Part shown: positions 63,526 through 64,000 of the stretch, piece by piece
Position numbering within the stretch: position 1 is the first letter of the stretch
How the letters are laid out: each line of letters starts with the position of its first letter
Assembly: GCF_002005445.1 (NCBI RefSeq)
Contig: NZ_CP014692.1
Span: 3,661,038 to 3,725,037, forward strand
Source of the DNA: Acetobacter aceti
GTDB lineage: Bacteria; Pseudomonadota; Alphaproteobacteria; Acetobacterales; Acetobacteraceae
DNA: 64,000 nucleotides
Direction: 5' to 3'
Notes under the pieces: generated by a model
Told to the model about the DNA's origin: nothing
The model's database searches: none
The model's input: the letters and a program-made list of their open reading frames with translations, nothing else
Made by a program: the position numbers and the translations under genes

Positions 63526-64000
63526 ATGAGAGCGGCTCATCGCGCTCTCGTTCCGTCCCTTGCTCACTTCATTTTTCAGGAACGGAAAATGGTGTGGTCG
63601 CATGCGTTCGCCGTGGCGTCTGCCGCGCAGGCGGGCATGGAGCAGGTGGTCGTTCACCATGTCGGCGAGTTGCCTGCCGGACCCCAGGCCGATTTTCTGC
63701 GTTCCCTGGAGCGGGTGGTGTTCCGTCGGCTCGACAAGGTCGCGCTTCTCCGGAGTGTCGAGGAAAAGGCGGGCATTCAGGGGCTGACGCGGCTTTACAC
63801 CCTGTCTCCGGACGAGGGGACCCGCAACTGCATCCTCAATGCAGCACTGATTCACACCCATGGCGGGGTCTCTCTCGCGCCTGAAACGCTTATGATCGCC
63901 CCCTTTCTTCATGAGCGGACGGGATCTGTCTTTTTCGGGTCGCGGCGCGTATCGGTTGCCGAACGGAGTCTTGCTCTGTCTCGTGCGTTCCGGCCGGACT
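63526..64000 (+). CDS. Glycosyltransferase-like protein (GT32/OCH1-like), 3' truncated
   Basis: The frame is open from ATG at 63526 through the last base of the window, so only 158 residues are seen. The segment CILNAALIHTHGGVSLAPET resembles the conserved LxxHGGIYLDxD stretch of DXD-type glycosyltransferases (GT32), although the second Asp of DXD is not present. It begins just two bases after the metallophosphoesterase stop codon. The match is weak; the missing C-terminus would be needed to decide. Confidence 0.5.
   Translation, partial: MRAAHRALVPSLAHFIFQERKMVWSHAFAVASAAQAGMEQVVVHHVGELPAGPQADFLRSLERVVFRRLDKVALLRSVEEKAGIQGLTRLYTLSPDEGTRNCILNAALIHTHGGVSLAPETLMIAPFLHERTGSVFFGSRRVSVAERSLALSRAFRPD

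Noticed and set aside
1..64000. CRISPR arrays, rRNA genes, insertion sequences
   Set aside because: No regularly spaced direct repeats, rRNA-like segments or transposase motifs were recognised in the window.

Overview
The window looks like chromosomal DNA of an acetic acid bacterium (Acetobacteraceae, probably Acetobacter or a close relative). The main reasons are a membrane-bound PQQ glucose dehydrogenase, a mannitol dehydrogenase-family polyol oxidoreductase, two phosphate-selective-type porins, a sugar-permease-less PTS relay (HprK, RapZ, EIIA, HPr, EI), and alphaproteobacterial gene arrangements such as metX-metW and ccmC-I. The genus is inferred from gene content only. No rRNA, tRNA, CRISPR array or insertion sequence was recognised.

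Layout. 1-2.4 kb: end of a nucleotidyltransferase, an aldo/keto reductase and an Nfu-type Fe-S scaffold. 2.7-6.5 kb: a leftward polysaccharide group (O-antigen-ligase-like protein, glycosyltransferase, serine-hydrolase fusion). 6.6-12.2 kb: transport genes (SSS symporter; MFS symporter with a porin) and a small GNAT protein. 12.3-17.6 kb: mannitol dehydrogenase, an AT-rich single-gene ATPase-DUF4435/Toprim-like candidate defence element, nagA and a secreted protein. 17.8-26.7 kb: guaA, a YqjI-like PadR regulator, a glycosyltransferase, bfd, a second porin, guanine deaminase and a Kir-type potassium channel. 27-32 kb: glucose dehydrogenase, an outer-membrane protein and a GH144-like glucanase. 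32.5-41.9 kb: EVE and YciI proteins, the cytochrome c maturation operon ccmCDEFGHI, then metX-metW-sugar kinase. 42-50.8 kb: DEAD-box helicase, YbaK, a lipoprotein-like protein, a TerB/J-domain protein, an RHH protein with queG, hemF and a Tat-exported binding protein. 50.9-55.4 kb: the PTS regulatory operon. 55.5-64 kb: a RidA-like protein and a surface-polysaccharide cluster of glycosyltransferases that runs off the right edge.

How the genes fit together. Porins and symporters bring in organic acids and sugars. Glucose dehydrogenase oxidises glucose in the periplasm. The PTS lacks any sugar-transporting component here and probably acts as a regulatory relay, but its EIIA has glutamine where the phosphorylated histidine is expected. 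NagA and the BadF-type kinase could both serve amino-sugar or peptidoglycan recycling, although they lie 24 kb apart. The glycosyltransferases at both ends and the O-antigen-ligase-like protein point to capsule, pellicle or lipopolysaccharide assembly.

Most notable observations: the H-to-Q change in EIIA; the ATPase-DUF4435 gene with a perfect palindrome just upstream; a YqjI-like regulator with a palindrome at its own start; a porin with a twice-repeated periplasmic motif exactly 50 residues apart; a RidA-like protein without the catalytic arginine; and two families of short dispersed palindromic repeats.
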